Of a DNA stretch of 64,000 nucleotides, positions 21,720 to 33,850 are shown one piece after another. The DNA is from Lantana camara (Eukaryota > Streptophyta > Magnoliopsida > Lamiales > Verbenaceae). Location: positions 82,310,501 to 82,374,500 of the forward strand of contig CM074858.1 of the NCBI GenBank assembly GCA_037501455.1, in the 5' to 3' direction. The position numbers and the translations under genes were made by a program. Position 1 is the stretch's first letter. Each line of letters opens with the position of its first letter. The notes below the pieces were generated by a model, which worked only from the letters and a program-made list of their open reading frames with translations, was not told where the DNA came from and searched no databases.

Positions 21720-22770
21720 CCCTAGCTGGAATTACAGGCCTCGGGTTGTCTTTCTTTTTAGGGCACGTGTTCATCATATGATCCGGTGCTCCACAAAGGA
21801 AACACCTTTTATGGAGTCTGAAGCAGTTATCCACGTGGTGAGGGCCTTTGCAATAGGTACATTGCACTTTAGGTGGTGCTGGAAGTGCTAAAGGTTGCTT
21901 GGCTTGAGTTGGTCCCGCTGGTTTGAATGATTTGTTCTGAGGCTTAGCCTGTTGAAAAGTTTGAAAGGCTGGCCTCTTTCCAAATTTATTCAAAGTCCCT
22001 GAGATGGACCCTTGCCCTGAATGTGAAGTCCTCCTCCTCAAAACCACTCTCTCTTCGACCCTGAGAGCCTTATCAACTACTTTCGCCCACATGCTCGTGT
22101 TGGCTGCTTCCAAAGCATCTTTCATATCCTCCCGTAGTCCTTGGAGAAACTGAGAGGCCTTCGCTTCATCGTCATTGGAGATATTAGGGGCATAACGGGA
22201 GAGTCTCTCAAACTCGTTGATATATTCAGTCACAGGCATACTCCCTTGTTTCAAATCCATAAATTCCCTCAACCTTCGGCTTCTCATAGCCTTAGGGATA
22301 TATTTGTTCTTGAATTCCTATTCAAAGATATCCCATGTAATCTCTTCCCCGGAAGCTTCTAACTTAATCTGAGTGCTAGTCCACCAACTGTAGGCCTGTC
22401 CCTGTATCATGCTAAGAGTGCACTGTAGCTTGTCCATCGGGTCACAAGGAATAGAGCGCCATACCCGGTTTGTCTGGATTAGCCACTCCTCGGCTTGCAC
22501 ATCATTCCCACCAATGAAAACCGGTGGATTCTGATTTTTAAATTACCGAAGAAGAGCAGTGATAGTATTCCCTCCATGATTCCCGGCCGTAGGTGCATTA
22601 TTTCTTTCCTGAGCTCTTTGATCCAAATACACCGCTAATCTCTTCGTAAAATTTCTAGGGTCCATTTGAGGTGGTGGTGGAGGGTTGTTGTTTTCTAAGT
22701 GCGGAGAATGATCTCGGTGATGACGGTGTTCCGAAGATCTATCTCGGCGGTGGTGTCTTCGGGGAGGCAT
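21720..22770 (-). pseudogene. Tekay GAG domain
   Basis: Basic, His/Arg-rich N-terminus with a proline run, then the retrotransposon gag core (motifs [30 protein letters not shown]). Two CCHC-like knuckles close it: [13 protein letters not shown] (21861-21823) with irregular spacing and [14 protein letters not shown] (21804-21763), a canonical CX2CX4HX4C. Nonsense codons at 22543 and 22318 split it into three pieces. The knuckles bind genomic RNA in this family. Confidence 0.85.
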
Positions 22771-22946
22771 ATTTCTACAAAACAAAAGATTCCAATTCAT
22801 ATGCGTGGGGGTTAATACATGTTCATGTGCACTATTAACAAGGAAGTAAACAAATAATCATATAAATGCATATAACCACGTTGTCCTAAGCCGAACGACC
22901 TAGACTCACCAGACTCGACCCAAGAGCTCCGGTTTTGCAACCGAGC

Positions 22947-22958
22947 GCTCTGATACCA
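22947..22958 (-). other. Tekay primer-binding site
   Basis: TGGTATCAGAGC on the minus strand, eight bases inside the 5' LTR. The stretch 22771-22966 around it is untranslated leader. Confidence 0.85.
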
Positions 22959-22966
22959 CCTTAAGA

Positions 22967-25888
22967 TGTAGCGCCCGGAGCGGTGGGCCACCACATCCCC
23001 CGCACCCAAAGCCGAACCCACATATGAAATGAATTTCCATACATGAATCCAAGTTTAAGCGAACGGGAACCTACACACCCACGCTAGGCTAAGCGGGGCT
23101 AAACTCAAACAGAGCGCGCAAAACAAACAGTAAACCGGAAGCAATAACACAAGGATCGAAAGAGAGCTCTAGCTAACATACACATCATATACATTGGCTT
23201 CACAGCCCAAAAGGGTTCAGTATACACATTCATCGATTCGAAATTCTCCAAAAGACAAGTTATAATATCAAATACATAGAAAGTGTAATCAAAAGGCAAG
23301 AAAATGAATGCAACTCGACCTAAACGGCTAAGTACGACTCGACTCGACGCACTTCCCCGCCTAGCTCGGCACACCTGAAAGGGAAAGGAGAGGGTCAGTC
23401 TCACAACTCGACTGAGTGAGGGGCTTAACACACCCACACTTTAAATACGTATAGAGCATAGCACAAATCAAAAGTGATAGTCATGAATCGAGGCTAGAGT
23501 TTTGCACACCAAAACCATTTCCCGAAATTAATATTTAATAAGAAAAGCATCTATCTCGATTCATAATCCATCAGTCAGAATATAATTAAAAGCCCGGCGA
23601 GAACGGACTATCCCTTACTCCTTTGAACATAAATATCAAATCATAAATCCACCCTTGCATCCATGGTGTGTCGGGAATCAAACCCTAGCACCTACATTAC
23701 CAAAAATATACGGGGTAGCGAACCCACGTTATGCCTTCTCCGGTTATCCACCGAAGGCTCAAGATATCACGCCTTCCCAACCTCCCTAGGTCGCACGTGA
23801 ATATCTCAAATGAGAACGTGCACAGGGGTTAAACCCGGCGACCCCGTGGTCGCCCCGGGCCTTCCTTACCCACGACTCCAGGGCCCACAAACTAATTCAA
23901 ACCAAAATCCCATCTTTCAGGGCACACTCGCTCAACATAACAAAACATACTAAAAGAGATTTAAAATCAAGCTTATAAATACTCGTACATATATCGTTTC
24001 CAAGAGACCAAAGTTATTCCATAAGATCATAAACATAATTTAAGCACTCGTATCTAGATATATGTACCATATCCGCATTCAAGGGAAAAATTCATCATAT
24101 TATAGGTCATAGGGTATTTTAGCTACTAATTCCTAACCTCACCTTGACAAAAGAGACAAAAGGTAGGATCGAAACGGCGACCAACCACCTAAGCTTCGGG
24201 CTCTTGCGCGACCGGAAGAGGCTCTGAAACACAAAAGAAAGCAAGACCCGAGACTTAGACTCAAATATAAACCAAATAGACGCTCGGCAATGCTTATGAA
24301 TGCAATTGAAATGAAATTGCGTGTCCAATAATCCTACCAATTCTTATTCACACAATTCATAGAAAACAAGGTCATAAGTTCAAAACAAAGCACATAACGC
24401 TTAATATAACAAGCTAACAATGCATACGAGTTATAAATGAAGAAAGAAATTACAAAGAAAAACACCGAAGCAATCAAACGAGCAATTATCGCCGCCATAT
24501 TTCCAAATGACACAGCCGTGTTGGGTTTTAGTTCAAAATGGACACGGCCGTGTCCGATTAAAATTAATTCAGGAGCTTAATTCGAGAGGGTGACACGGCC
24601 GTGTCCGATTTTATAAAAATAATTTGCTCCAAGTCGAGAGGCTGACACGGCCGTGTCCAAAACATGTACAAAGCTGACACGGCCGTGTTGGCCCTTCGTC
24701 TTCGAAAAAATATAACAGCAGCAACAGTGTTTCAGCGCCAAAAACAGAGCAAGGAAGCAGAGCAACACGCAGCAACAACAAACAACCATTTCATACCACA
24801 AAACTCATGCAAATCATAGCAAATCACTTCCTAAACATCATATAATCACCCAATCATCATAAAAAGCTCAAGAATCATCATATATCTCAAGGACTCTCAA
24901 GCAAGAATTTGAATTCCATTAATGGTAACTTCCACCACACTCATCCATATTCAAAAGAGGAATCATATAATCAAATTAGAGTCATATGGGATCATATACA
25001 TATCTTCAAATCAAAGCTTAACTCTAAGAATTGCATGAGATCATCAAACCCTTAATATACATACCATGCTCCATAAATACCCCAAACATAGCTCAAAGCA
25101 TGGAATTAATAGCTCAAAATGATCATATAATCATGTACATATCAAATACTAACTTACCCCTTGAAGAAGATGGAAGAAAATGGAGATTAGAGCTCAAATT
25201 CTCCTTGGGGTGAATAGTGACGGGTTGAAGGGTTTAAGCTCCAAAGTTGATGCACCTTTCTCTCCTTTTTCCTTGCTTAACCGAGAATGAGAGAGGGAGA
25301 GATGAATATGCTGAGTTTTGGTGGAGTGTGGGGCCAAGCTTGAGGATAATATGTCAAGAATTGCGGCACTAAGATGCAAATAGGTGAAAGGTAGTCATAT
25401 AAGAGCGAGGGAAGTTTCCGGTCGGATTTCGGATTACCAAATGAGCTTAAAAGGTTATAAGGCTTCGTCCATCGAACCCGAATCGTCGAAACGAGTTCAA
25501 TGGTGGTGACAGAATTCAAATCCGAATTCCCGCTCAAATTACACATATCGGAACCCAAGGTGCGCTAAAAGCATTTTAGCCTCCTTTAGGTTCCGAACGA
25601 AACAATTAATTGAAAAGCTCAACAAATAAATTCGAAAACATATAACGAGCATAATCAAAGTTCATAGCACGTAAATCTCCTACATACTAAAACAACTTAA
25701 AATTCCGAATTCAATTCAAGCATCAACGAATCAAATCTTAACAAATAGCATTCATAATCATATAGAATTCATTCAAATCCATAAGAAATATTTAAAATAA
25801 GAATTAAAAGAATAAAGAATATGAATTTAAATAATGTAAATCGCGCACATACGTCATACCTGTACGGTCTGAAAGTCTGGGTGTCACA
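22967..25888 (-). mobile_element. Tekay 5' LTR, intact
   Basis: 2922 bp, reading TGTGACACCC to GGGCGCTACA on the element's strand. TATTTAAA (23447-23440) followed by a CCCCTCACTC stretch, a TTTCAGGTG and a GCTAGGCGGGG matches the layout of the solo LTRs D-G and probably marks the promoter. The palindrome array lies about 1.1 kb upstream of it. Short ORFs here are not supported as genes. Confidence 0.9.
24508..24692 (-). promoter_or_regulatory. Array of GACACGGCCGTGTC palindromes
   Basis: Five copies near 24509, 24541, 24592, 24643 and 24675. The middle three are the perfect 14-bp palindrome; the first and last are altered at one side. Spacing is irregular, 32-51 bp, so this is not a simple tandem repeat. 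Confidence 0.75.
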
Positions 25889-25893
25889 GTTTT

Positions 25894-27033
25894 TAATACG
25901 AAACTGAAACTGTGAATTTTGAAAATTACGATACGAAAATCGAGAAACGGGATAGGGTATTACCGTGTGCTGCCTAACGCGTTTGCGCCACCCCGCCATG
26001 ACTGCCTCGCCTGCCTAGAATCCGCCCTGCTGCGCGCGCGGGCAGCACAAGGCTGTGCGCTGTTGCCTTTGTGTTACTCCCGCGTGGGCTCCGTGCTAAG
26101 GGAGGCCTGCTCGCGTGCGCCTCGTGCGGGTTGTTCCTGGTCGGCGTTTCGTTTCGTGTTTTAGGCTTCGAAAAATCCCATTTTATAAAATCTGATTTTA
26201 TTTTAAATTTTGATTTTAATTTTATAAAATTATTTATTTGAAATAATTATAAAATTTGGACTTTTTATGAATTAAAGTCAAGTTCTGATTTTTCGAGAAA
26301 AATAATAAATATCACTCTGAATGATATTTTTGACAAAAATTTAATTTTGAAATAATTGAGGTTTTGTCATTGATCCGAGTTCGATTTTGAATAAATTCTT
26401 GAATAATGAACTAATATTCAAATTACTTAAGTTAGTTGTAACTTAAAGTCAAGGGAATTTTAAATTTAGTTGGTAAATTTAAATTCAAGTGGATGCATGC
26501 TAGTTTAGGTGATCATGGGTTAGTCTTATGAATGTTTTAATTTATGCACATGGATGATTTCAATTGGGGTCGGAGCCCCATAGTTGCGTTATGTCAATTG
26601 GGGTTGGAGCCCTACTTACGCGCGTACTATTATGTGTTTATTATGTGGCTTTCCTTATTATTGTTTTTGGGCCGGGGTATGCCCCGTGTATTTATCTATG
26701 GCCAATATGAAGATTGAGCCATATTACTTTATGTTAAGAGAGTGGAACTTAGGAAGTGAGAATTTTTCTTTTCATTTTGGAGACAAGCACCCAAGAAGCA
26801 ACAAGGATCCACAAGGAACACTTGAAGAACGGTGGCCATAAGTGAAGATCCCTCAAAATGTTTAGGAGGGTTTCTGTTAATGTAATAGATAGGGTTTTCC
26901 ATCAAATTTTGTACCCCTATGTGAGATGAACTGTCTTATGTAGCATGAGTGTTAGAACCAGTGATTATAGAGTGCCTCCCATAATTGCATATAAGATAGG
27001 ATAACCATGATCATCTCATAATTAGTATCATGG
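25894..27033 (+). other. Copia P leader, second segment
   Basis: Continues the leader from 1188. It resembles the reverse complement of the copia A leader, including the GC-rich island (25975-26160), the CACATGGATGATT and GGGGTATGCCCCGTGTA stretches, and ends near 27033 at a point equivalent to about 11515 in copia A. No gag is reached before the Athila insertion. The last bases CATGG (27029-27033) would be the left TSD of Athila; the right one is outside the window. Confidence 0.75.
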
Positions 27034-28548
27034 TGTTGAGTGTGAAATTCGCATGGATTTAAGCGTTTATTAGAGTATATTTTTGTGCATTTATGCGTTT
27101 ATGTGTTTATTTTGCTCCATTTAGGTGTTTTGAGAGTTGGAGTAAAGAAACGGCGAAACGAGGCGAATTCACACCTTTTTGGAGAAATTAGGAGTAACCA
27201 CGTTACTTCTTAGGAGAGTAATATTGTTAACCCCCTGTTAACGGACCCCGGAGCAGCAATTTTGGCAAAGTAGGGGAGTAACACACGTTACTCCCTGGCA
27301 GAACAACTCTGGTAACGCCCGTTACTAGAGGCAATAGGAGGAGATTTTTAGCACAAGAGGGGTAACTGAGCAGAAGGAAAGTGGTAATGCCCGTTACCAC
27401 TTATAAAAGCGTTATTGCGATTTCAAGCTAGTAACGGGCGTTAATGATATTTTCACATGGAGTTGGTAACGCCCGTTAGCTAGGATGCCGAGACAGAATC
27501 TTGAGCAGTTATTTAAGTTCGTTTTGGAGTCTTTTTGGGAGGTCTTTTCCCGTTCGTGACCTAGTTTTGGAGAGAAGAGACACAGAGCTTGGAAGAGTTG
27601 TTAAGAGAATTTCGAGAAGACGAAAGGATCGAGTTCTTAAACAATTTCAGTTTTTCCAGTTTTATTTATTGCTTTAATTATCAAACTAATTCCTCTAAGT
27701 TTTGTTTTAATTCGTTTTTCATGTTAGATACGTTTCCAGAATTCATGAATGTTTAGAGCTTTGTTTTTTAGACTTTGTTTAGACTTGATGAACATGAATT
27801 TCTTGAATGCAATTTCCTTTAGTTTTATGAGTTTTGATTTAATTCTGAGTAGCTAAACCCCTTGGGCTAGGGGAGTGATGATGAATGCATGATAAGTGTT
27901 TGATATAATGCTTTAAAGACTTGTGTTAATTCTTAGTTCGAGAACTGATTTGAATTGAATTGCGATGGCCTGATCACCCTTAGCATAATCTAGAATTACC
28001 TGAGAATTGAGAGATTGATGGTAGTTAAGATTGTTTTCATAACTAGTTGATTGTAGGAATGCAAAGAGATTTGGTTCTTAATCTATACAACGGTAAATCT
28101 TATTCCATGCCAAGCCGCTAGAATTTGACTTGCACTAGTCTTGGACATGTTGGTTTAATTAATTCATTAATGATTGCGAGAGCAACATTAAGCTTAATTG
28201 AACACTTGGTTATACCTTGAGAAAGGATAATACAAACTTAAGTGACTAGGTTGTAGAATTACACTTGTTAAACTTGAGCTCTGAGTGTATAAGTTATTAC
28301 TCCCCAGCCTAATTAGTCTATTGAGTTTAATCCACGTGCATTACTTAGTTAATTGTGTTTTATTCTAGTTAATTGTTACTTCCGGTTTAGTAGAGTAATA
28401 AACAATTTGATTTTCATTCGGTCTTTAGATTAGAAAGAGATATAAAGTAGTGATTGATTTCCCTTCCCTGTGGGTACGATCCTGTTGTGCTACGCGTATA
28501 TCTTAAGTGTACACTTGCACGATTGGTTTAACTTATAAAATCATAACA
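27034..28548 (+). mobile_element. Athila 5' LTR
   Basis: 1515 bp with TGTT...AACA ends. The start is set by those matching ends and by where similarity to copia A stops; TGTGAAATTC at 27041 is an alternative start. TATAAAA is at 27402. Nothing coding. Confidence 0.75.
27193..27476 (+). promoter_or_regulatory. GTAACGCCCGTTAC palindrome array around LTR TATA box
   Basis: Copies and variants near 27193, 27276, 27311, 27383, 27431 and 27464. Good examples are GTAACGCCCGTTAC and GGTAATGCCCGTTACC. The latter ends four bases before TATAAAA (27402-27408). Each half-site contains AACG/CGTT and many contain CCGTTA, a plant Myb-type core (AACGG in reverse). Myb or MSA-type control is inference. Confidence 0.7.
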
Positions 28549-28557
28549 ATAAGTTTT

Positions 28558-28576
28558 TGGCGCTGTTGTCGGGGAG
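28558..28576 (+). other. Athila primer-binding site
   Basis: TTGGCGCTGTTGTCGGGGA, close to the TGGCGCCGTTGCCGGGGA site typical of Athila elements, with two C-to-T differences. It lies ten bases after the LTR end. Confidence 0.8.
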
Positions 28577-28708
28577 GCGTTTTAAATCAATATTGCTTAA
28601 ATATTTTGATCTAGTGCTTTAGACCATTATTTACTTTGTGTTCATAGTCTTCTGTCATTGTGGAATTGGACTAAGGATTCTCTTTCCTTTTGTACAGGTC
28701 CACGGCGC

Positions 28709-29178
28709 ATGCGACGATCTCAAGATCCGGAACTAGTACCTTACTACCCGGAGATTGAGAGAACACTTAGTGCTATTAGGAGGAAGTGAAAGAAAGATAA
28801 GAAACCGACTACCATACCGATGGCTGATCCATCCCAAGATCCACCACCATCGGCCATAAGAGATTACAATGTGCCAAATGCGGGGGCAATTCAAACCGCA
28901 ACCCGTCACCCCGATTGCAGCAAACAATTTTGAGATCAAACCAGCTATCATCAATTTGCTGCAGAACAATCCGTTTTTAGGACTATCATTGAAGGATCCG
29001 ACATCACATCTTGAGTTCTTTCTTGAAGTGTGTGATACCTTCAAGATCCACAATGTCACCACTGATGCTATCCAAGTGACGTTTTCCCCCTTTTCACCAA
29101 GGAACGAGCGAAAGCATGGTTGAGTACTGTACCAAATGAATCCTTCCAGACTTGGGAGGCACTTTCTCAGGCCTTCTA
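28709..29178 (+). pseudogene. Athila gag, N-terminal part
   Basis: ATG at 28709 (MRRSQDPELVPYYPEIERT), with TGA at 28787-28789, probably from CGA. A one-base frameshift near 28880-28910 separates YNVPNAGAIQ from the gag core AANNFEIKPAIINLLQNNPF. The core continues DPTSHLEFFLEVCDTFKIHN. A second frameshift near 29090-29104 precedes AKAWLSTVPNESFQTWEA. The frame is then cut by solo LTR E in the codon after QAF. Athila identity rests on this core and on the PBS. Confidence 0.8.
29174..29178. repeat. TSD of solo LTR E
   Basis: TTCTA here and at 60560-60564, a perfect 5-bp duplication that joins the two gag halves precisely. Confidence 0.9.
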
Positions 29179-30139
29179 TGTAACGCCCCGATTTTCAGGT
29201 AGTCAGGTACGCTCGACACATATGAGTTTCGAGCGTTAGGATTTTATTTTATTATTTTCGTTTATTTGATTTATACGTGCTATATTAATTTTATGAATTG
29301 TATTTCAAAATGTTTACGTGAAAATATATGAAACACGTGCCAATTAGAGAATTATTGTACATATTAGATTCATTATTATGTGAGCTAATTGCCTAGTGCA
29401 TTTTAATTGCTTAATTGCCCTTAAATGATCATTCTTTTTAATTTAAGGACTAAATTGCATGAAAACCTTTTAGACCTAATTGACCATTTCCAAAACTTTG
29501 ATACTCAATTGCATAACTTATAGAACTTGGAGGATTTCATCACAAATATTACATTTTTTCCCAAATATATCGTTATATACATCTCTTCTCCAATCTTCAT
29601 TTTCATTTTCATAAAAAACATACCATTTGCTTCGTCCTTCACCGAGCCAAACCTCCAAGGAAAAGAAAAGGGAATTTCATCATTTCAAGCTAAAATCTTT
29701 GAGGAATTGTGAGTCTTGGGGCATCATCTTCATCATCTCTTCATCCTTTCTTCTCCTTCTTTCATTCAAGGTAGAGATGGAAGCATACATGATTTCTTGC
29801 AATTTATATACAAAGCTAGGGTTATGGTTGTTTTCATTCCATGGGATTATATGATATATAGATGATGATGTTGGGTTGATTTTATGCATTTATCACTTGA
29901 AATTATGAAGATTGGAGCTTGATTGCTTATGGTAGGATTATAGACTTAATTGATGAATTTGGCATGATCAAGCATGAAATAAGTGTTTATATTGAATATT
30001 ATTGTACCTAAGGCATGCATATATATTCTTTTCCACGAATTATAATGTTAGAAGTTAGATTATGATGAGTATGATGAACTTTGATTGTGGTTCGTGTATG
30101 CTCTGTTCTTCTCCCCTGTTTTCTGTATCTTCTGCATAA

Positions 30140-30311
30140 CGGGAACGGCCCTTCCCGTTCCCTTTGTAATTGGGGAACAGCCGTTCCCATATTTTGAATA
30201 GTGTGCCTAGCGGCGAGGACGGGAACGACCGTTCCCACTTTGTCTCACAGACGGGAACGGCCGTTCCCATCTTCGGGGAGCAGCTTCGGGAGTGGGGAAC
30301 GGCCCTTCCTA
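30140..30311 (+). promoter_or_regulatory. GGGAACGGCCGTTCCC palindrome array in LTR E
   Basis: Five copies or variants between 30140 and 30311, and a sixth after the copia B insertion at about 43042. The best, GGGAACGGCCGTTCCC near 30253, is a perfect 16-bp palindrome. Copia B inserted at the edge of the last copy. Confidence 0.75.
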
Positions 30312-30316
30312 TTTTG

Positions 30317-32277
30317 TGTTGGAAAACACGAATCAGAAAGCAGCGGAAATTTAAAAATTTTTCCAACAAAAGGACCTTGGACTCGCAATCGTGTATCCAA
30401 ATTCGTAGAGATAAGAAACTTAATTTTCTTTTATTCTTTCTTGAAGCGTTTCAAGCCACCCAAGAACGCTCTTCTCGCGGCTTGATCCCCTCTCCTTGGT
30501 AAAGCTCGAATCTTCAAACTTCTAACTTGAAGCTCTCTAGAGATAGTCCACCAACTTGACTACAATCTAACTAGTAAGGATGCTAGTTCTCTAGTTAGTG
30601 TTCAGGCTTAACCTAGGGTTTCGTTTATCTTGGAGAAAGGATGGTGTTCAACACATGAACCAAAAGAATTGCCAATTAGCTCCAAGGGGAGCTCGAGCTC
30701 CCCTATTTATATTAAGGGAGTGGCCGAAAATCCCTAGTCCTTATGGGCTAAGGATTTTGGTGCCTCTCTCCTATTACTTGATCATCAAGTAATTTTGACT
30801 TTGACTTTGAATTCAAATTCAAATCAACTTCCAAGAGAGCTAAAAATATCCAAACTAATTTTTGGTTAATTTTATACTTTATTTATTTAAAATAAATAAT
30901 TTATTTTTATCTAATTAATTAATTCATAATTAATTAACTAGATTATTTTTCTCCAAAATAAGACTTTCTTTTTAATTCAAAATTAAACCAAAGTCTATTA
31001 AATAATTAACATATTTAATTATTTAATATATATATATATATATATACAATATATATATTTACACGTGTGGGACACGTGTCACAAGGACACGTGTCACTTA
31101 CGTGACCCACACGTGTGGTTTCACACGTGTGGAACCCTCTTGGCCTGATTAACTCGTTTAATCATTTTAAAGCCTCAACTCATGTAACCAAGTTGTTGTG
31201 TGTGACCCTCTAGGTTCTCAATTCAATTAGCAGTGACCCTAATCAATTAATTCACTAATTAATTAATCAGTCCACAGATTAAACGACCATAGTCTAGCAA
31301 CAGGTGTTTAACCCCTAGCTGAATTTGAATGTTCGGATTCGACAGAACCTTTAAGTCATTGATTAATATGAGATACAATCCTCCTACTTACTATTTCTCA
31401 ACCAAGATCTAGGGTAAGGGAATAATCAGAACCCTAATAATCCGGTCTTAAAGCTAAGTGCATTTCATATCCATTTGATCTCAATCCAAGAAACCCTTTT
31501 CTTGATGTCTTGATCTACTGCGTTGGCCAAGGACTCCATATGGCATATGAATGACTTACACAATAAGAGATCACCTTGCAAGTGCAAGTGTAGGTCCTTT
31601 CTTGATTCACATTCACTTTCATGAATCACTTGTGCAGCCCCAGCATAACCCTTGAATCAGTTGTCTAAGGCGACACCCTTTAAAGCTTATACCTAAGACT
31701 ACAGAGTTAACTCATAAAGTGACAAGGAACGTCAAGTCTAAGGATCAATTAATCACATCAATAACTCGTGAGATATTTCCTAATCTGGAAGTTTCTATTT
31801 CCTGAAATAGAAACTTCCTTTCCCATTTAGGAATGTTCTCACACGGGGCACCTCAGTGAACTTACTTATTAAAGTAAGCACCCTCATGTATCACGTACGT
31901 ATCAACTATACACTTTGCACCTCCATGAAACAAGGTGGTCCTTCTTAAGGGCGTGATCCCACAAGCAAGCCTTAGAGGAGTCAGGTTGACACTCCCATTG
32001 TCCGTAGGACTCATCGGCTTGGAGTATTTTACTAATCATGACTTATGTGATATAGGGCTCGTTTCATGAACCATTTCACCTAAATGGTAGAGTCCTAAAG
32101 TCATCAGGATTAGGGGAGTTCTCATACATGCACAAATAAAGTAATCGCATACCAAACAAGAGCATATAAAGAAGTGTTGCCTCAATTCGTTATTTCATTC
32201 AAAGATTGTCTGTGATTACAATAAGGAAAAGCACAAAGCGGATATACAATCGGCTTTCTAGGGCACTATTCCTAACA
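30317..32277 (-). mobile_element. Copia B left (3') LTR
   Basis: 1961 bp. Same family as copia A LTRs but without a segment of about 330 bp after the GCGGCTTGA stretch. Carries TATA plus palindrome (30685-30711) and a G-box cluster with five CACGTG (31062-31129). A TA microsatellite at 31027-31060 is longer than in the right LTR. Confidence 0.9.
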
Positions 32278-32290
32278 ATCTCCCACTTGC
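32278..32290 (-). other. Copia B polypurine tract
   Basis: GCAAGTGGGAGAT on the minus strand, directly inside the 3' LTR, the usual PPT of Angela-like copias. Confidence 0.85.
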
Positions 32291-32293
32291 CCG

Positions 32294-33850
32294 TCAAAGC
32301 CATTCTAAAGCTACTCTAAGTCCCATCTTCTGAAGATGTCCTTGGAAAGCTTCTCGACTAAGGGGTTTAGTAAGTGGATCTGCCACGTTCTCTACTGATG
32401 TGACCCTCTCAATTAGCACATCTCCTCTTTTGATAATATCACGGATTAGGTGATACTTCCTCATAATGTACTTGGTCCGTTGGTGAGATCTTGGTTCTCT
32501 TGCTTGAGCAACCGCCCCAGTGTTGTCACAAAACACAGTAATGGGGTCTTTCATGCTAGGAACAACATTCAACTCTTGAATGAAGTTTCTAATCCAAACA
32601 CCTTCCTTAGCTGCATCATTTGCAGCCAAGTATTCGGCCTCAGTGGTCGAATCTGCAGTGGTAGTTTGCTTGGAACTCTTCCAACTCACTGCTCCGCCAT
32701 TTAGGCAGAAAATGTATCCTGACATTGACTTGAAATCATCCAAGTCAGATGCAAAGCTTGCATCACAGTATCCTTCGATAGTAAGATCTTTCTGAACTCC
32801 GTAAACTAAGAATAAATCTTTAGTACTTTTCAAGTACTTAAGAATATTCTTCACGGCAGCCCAGTGACCATCTCCAGGGTCAGATTGGAAACGACTTGTA
32901 ACACTAAGTGCATAAGCCACATCCGGTCGAGTACATAACATTGCATACATTATGCTACCTATTGCTGATGTATAAGGTGTATGAGTCATTCTTTCCTTCT
33001 CAAGGTTAGTCTTAGGACACATCTTCTTTGAAAGACATGTTCCTACACTCATAGGAAGGTTCTTAACCTTTGCTGACTCCATATTGAATCTCTTCAATAC
33101 TTTGTCAATGTACATCGACTGTGATAGTCCTGTTAACCTTGTAGATCTATCTCGATAGATGTTAATTCCAAGGATATAGGACGCATCACCTAGATCTTTC
33201 ATCTTGAATTGGTTTGATAACCATAACTTAGTCACTTTCATGTCATCCTTCGAATTCCCAATATGAAGGATGTCATCAACATAAAGTACTAAGAATTGCA
33301 CTGAGGTCTCCAATTCCTTTCTATACACACATGATTCATTCGAAATTTGAATGAAGCCAAACGCTTTGATTGATTCATCAAATGGAATATTCCAATTCCT
33401 AGAAGCCTGTTTCAATCCATAGATTGATCTTTGGAGTTTGCAAACCTTTTGCTCACTCCCAATGAATGTGAAACCTATGGGTTGCTCCATATAAATGTCT
33501 TTATCAATGTCACCATTGAGAAAGGCAGTTTTCACATCCATTTGCCATATCTCGTAGTCATAATACGCAGCAATGGCAAGCATGATCCGAATAGACTTTT
33601 GCATTGCAACTGGTGAAAAGGTTTCATCAAAGTCCACGCCGGGTTTTTTACTGAATCCTTTTGCAACCAGTCTTGCTTTGTAGGTTGCAGTGCTTCCATC
33701 AACTCCAAGCTTTCTCTTAAAGATCCATTTGCAACCTATGGGTTTGACCCCATCAGGCAAATCTACCAAGGTCCAAACTTGGTTAGAGTTCATGGAATCC
33801 ATTTCGGATTTCATGGCTTCTATCCACTGTTCAGTGTCAGAATCTAAAAG
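32294..33850 (-). pseudogene. Copia B RT and RNase H, open
   Basis: The 3' part of the polyprotein, uninterrupted from the LTR F junction to its stop at 32294. RT shows the first catalytic Asp in MDVKTAFLNG (near 33538) and YVDD (33272-33283). RNase H shows CDASFASD, TEAEYLA and CDNTGAVAQA in order, and the C-terminus NVADPLTKPL is typical. I see no stop or frameshift in about 517 codons. Without LTR F it would read on in frame from integrase. In copia the order is integrase before RT, as here. Confidence 0.9.
33846..33850. repeat. TSD of solo LTR F, one mismatch
   Basis: AAAAG on the left and GAAAG at 36427-36431. Removing the LTR and one copy restores an in-frame join in the copia reading frame. 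The mismatch is a later G-to-A change. Confidence 0.8.

Larger units (their letters stand above)
18295..22770 (-). pseudogene. Tekay gag-pol-chromodomain polyprotein, five nonsense codons
   Basis: A single reading frame of about 1490 codons from an ATG at 22770 (protein start MPPRRHHRRDRSS) to a stop at 18295. No frameshift occurs. It is broken only by in-frame stops at 22543-22545 (TAA), 22318-22320 (TAG), 20536-20538 (TAA), 19339-19341 (TGA) and 18490-18492 (TAG). Comparing conserved context, the TAA at 22543 and the TAG at 18490 most likely replace Gln, the TGA Arg, and the TAA at 20536 Tyr. The copy cannot make a full polyprotein but could be copied in trans. Two catalytic-site changes (protease DPG, RNase H His) add to its inactivity. 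Confidence 0.9.
1189..25888 (-). mobile_element. Ty3/gypsy chromovirus, Tekay/Del type, with nested copia
   Basis: Complete minus-strand element with TSD GTTTT. The 5' LTR is on the right (22967-25888) and the 3' LTR on the left (1189-2512 plus 17031-18266, split by copia A). A tRNA-Met PBS lies at 22947-22958 and a purine tract at 18267-18280. The coding order gag, protease, RT, RNase H, integrase, chromodomain, together with LTRs near 2.9 kb, fits the Tekay/Del chromovirus clade. LTR copies differ at only scattered sites where I compared them, so the insertion is fairly young. The clade name is inferred from domain order, LTR size and sequence feel, not from a search. Confidence 0.9.

Noticed and set aside
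24508..24692. CRISPR-like array (repeats with spacers)
   Set aside because: Short palindromes at irregular spacing in a plant LTR, with no cas genes; spacing 32-51 bp and repeat of 14 bp do not fit.
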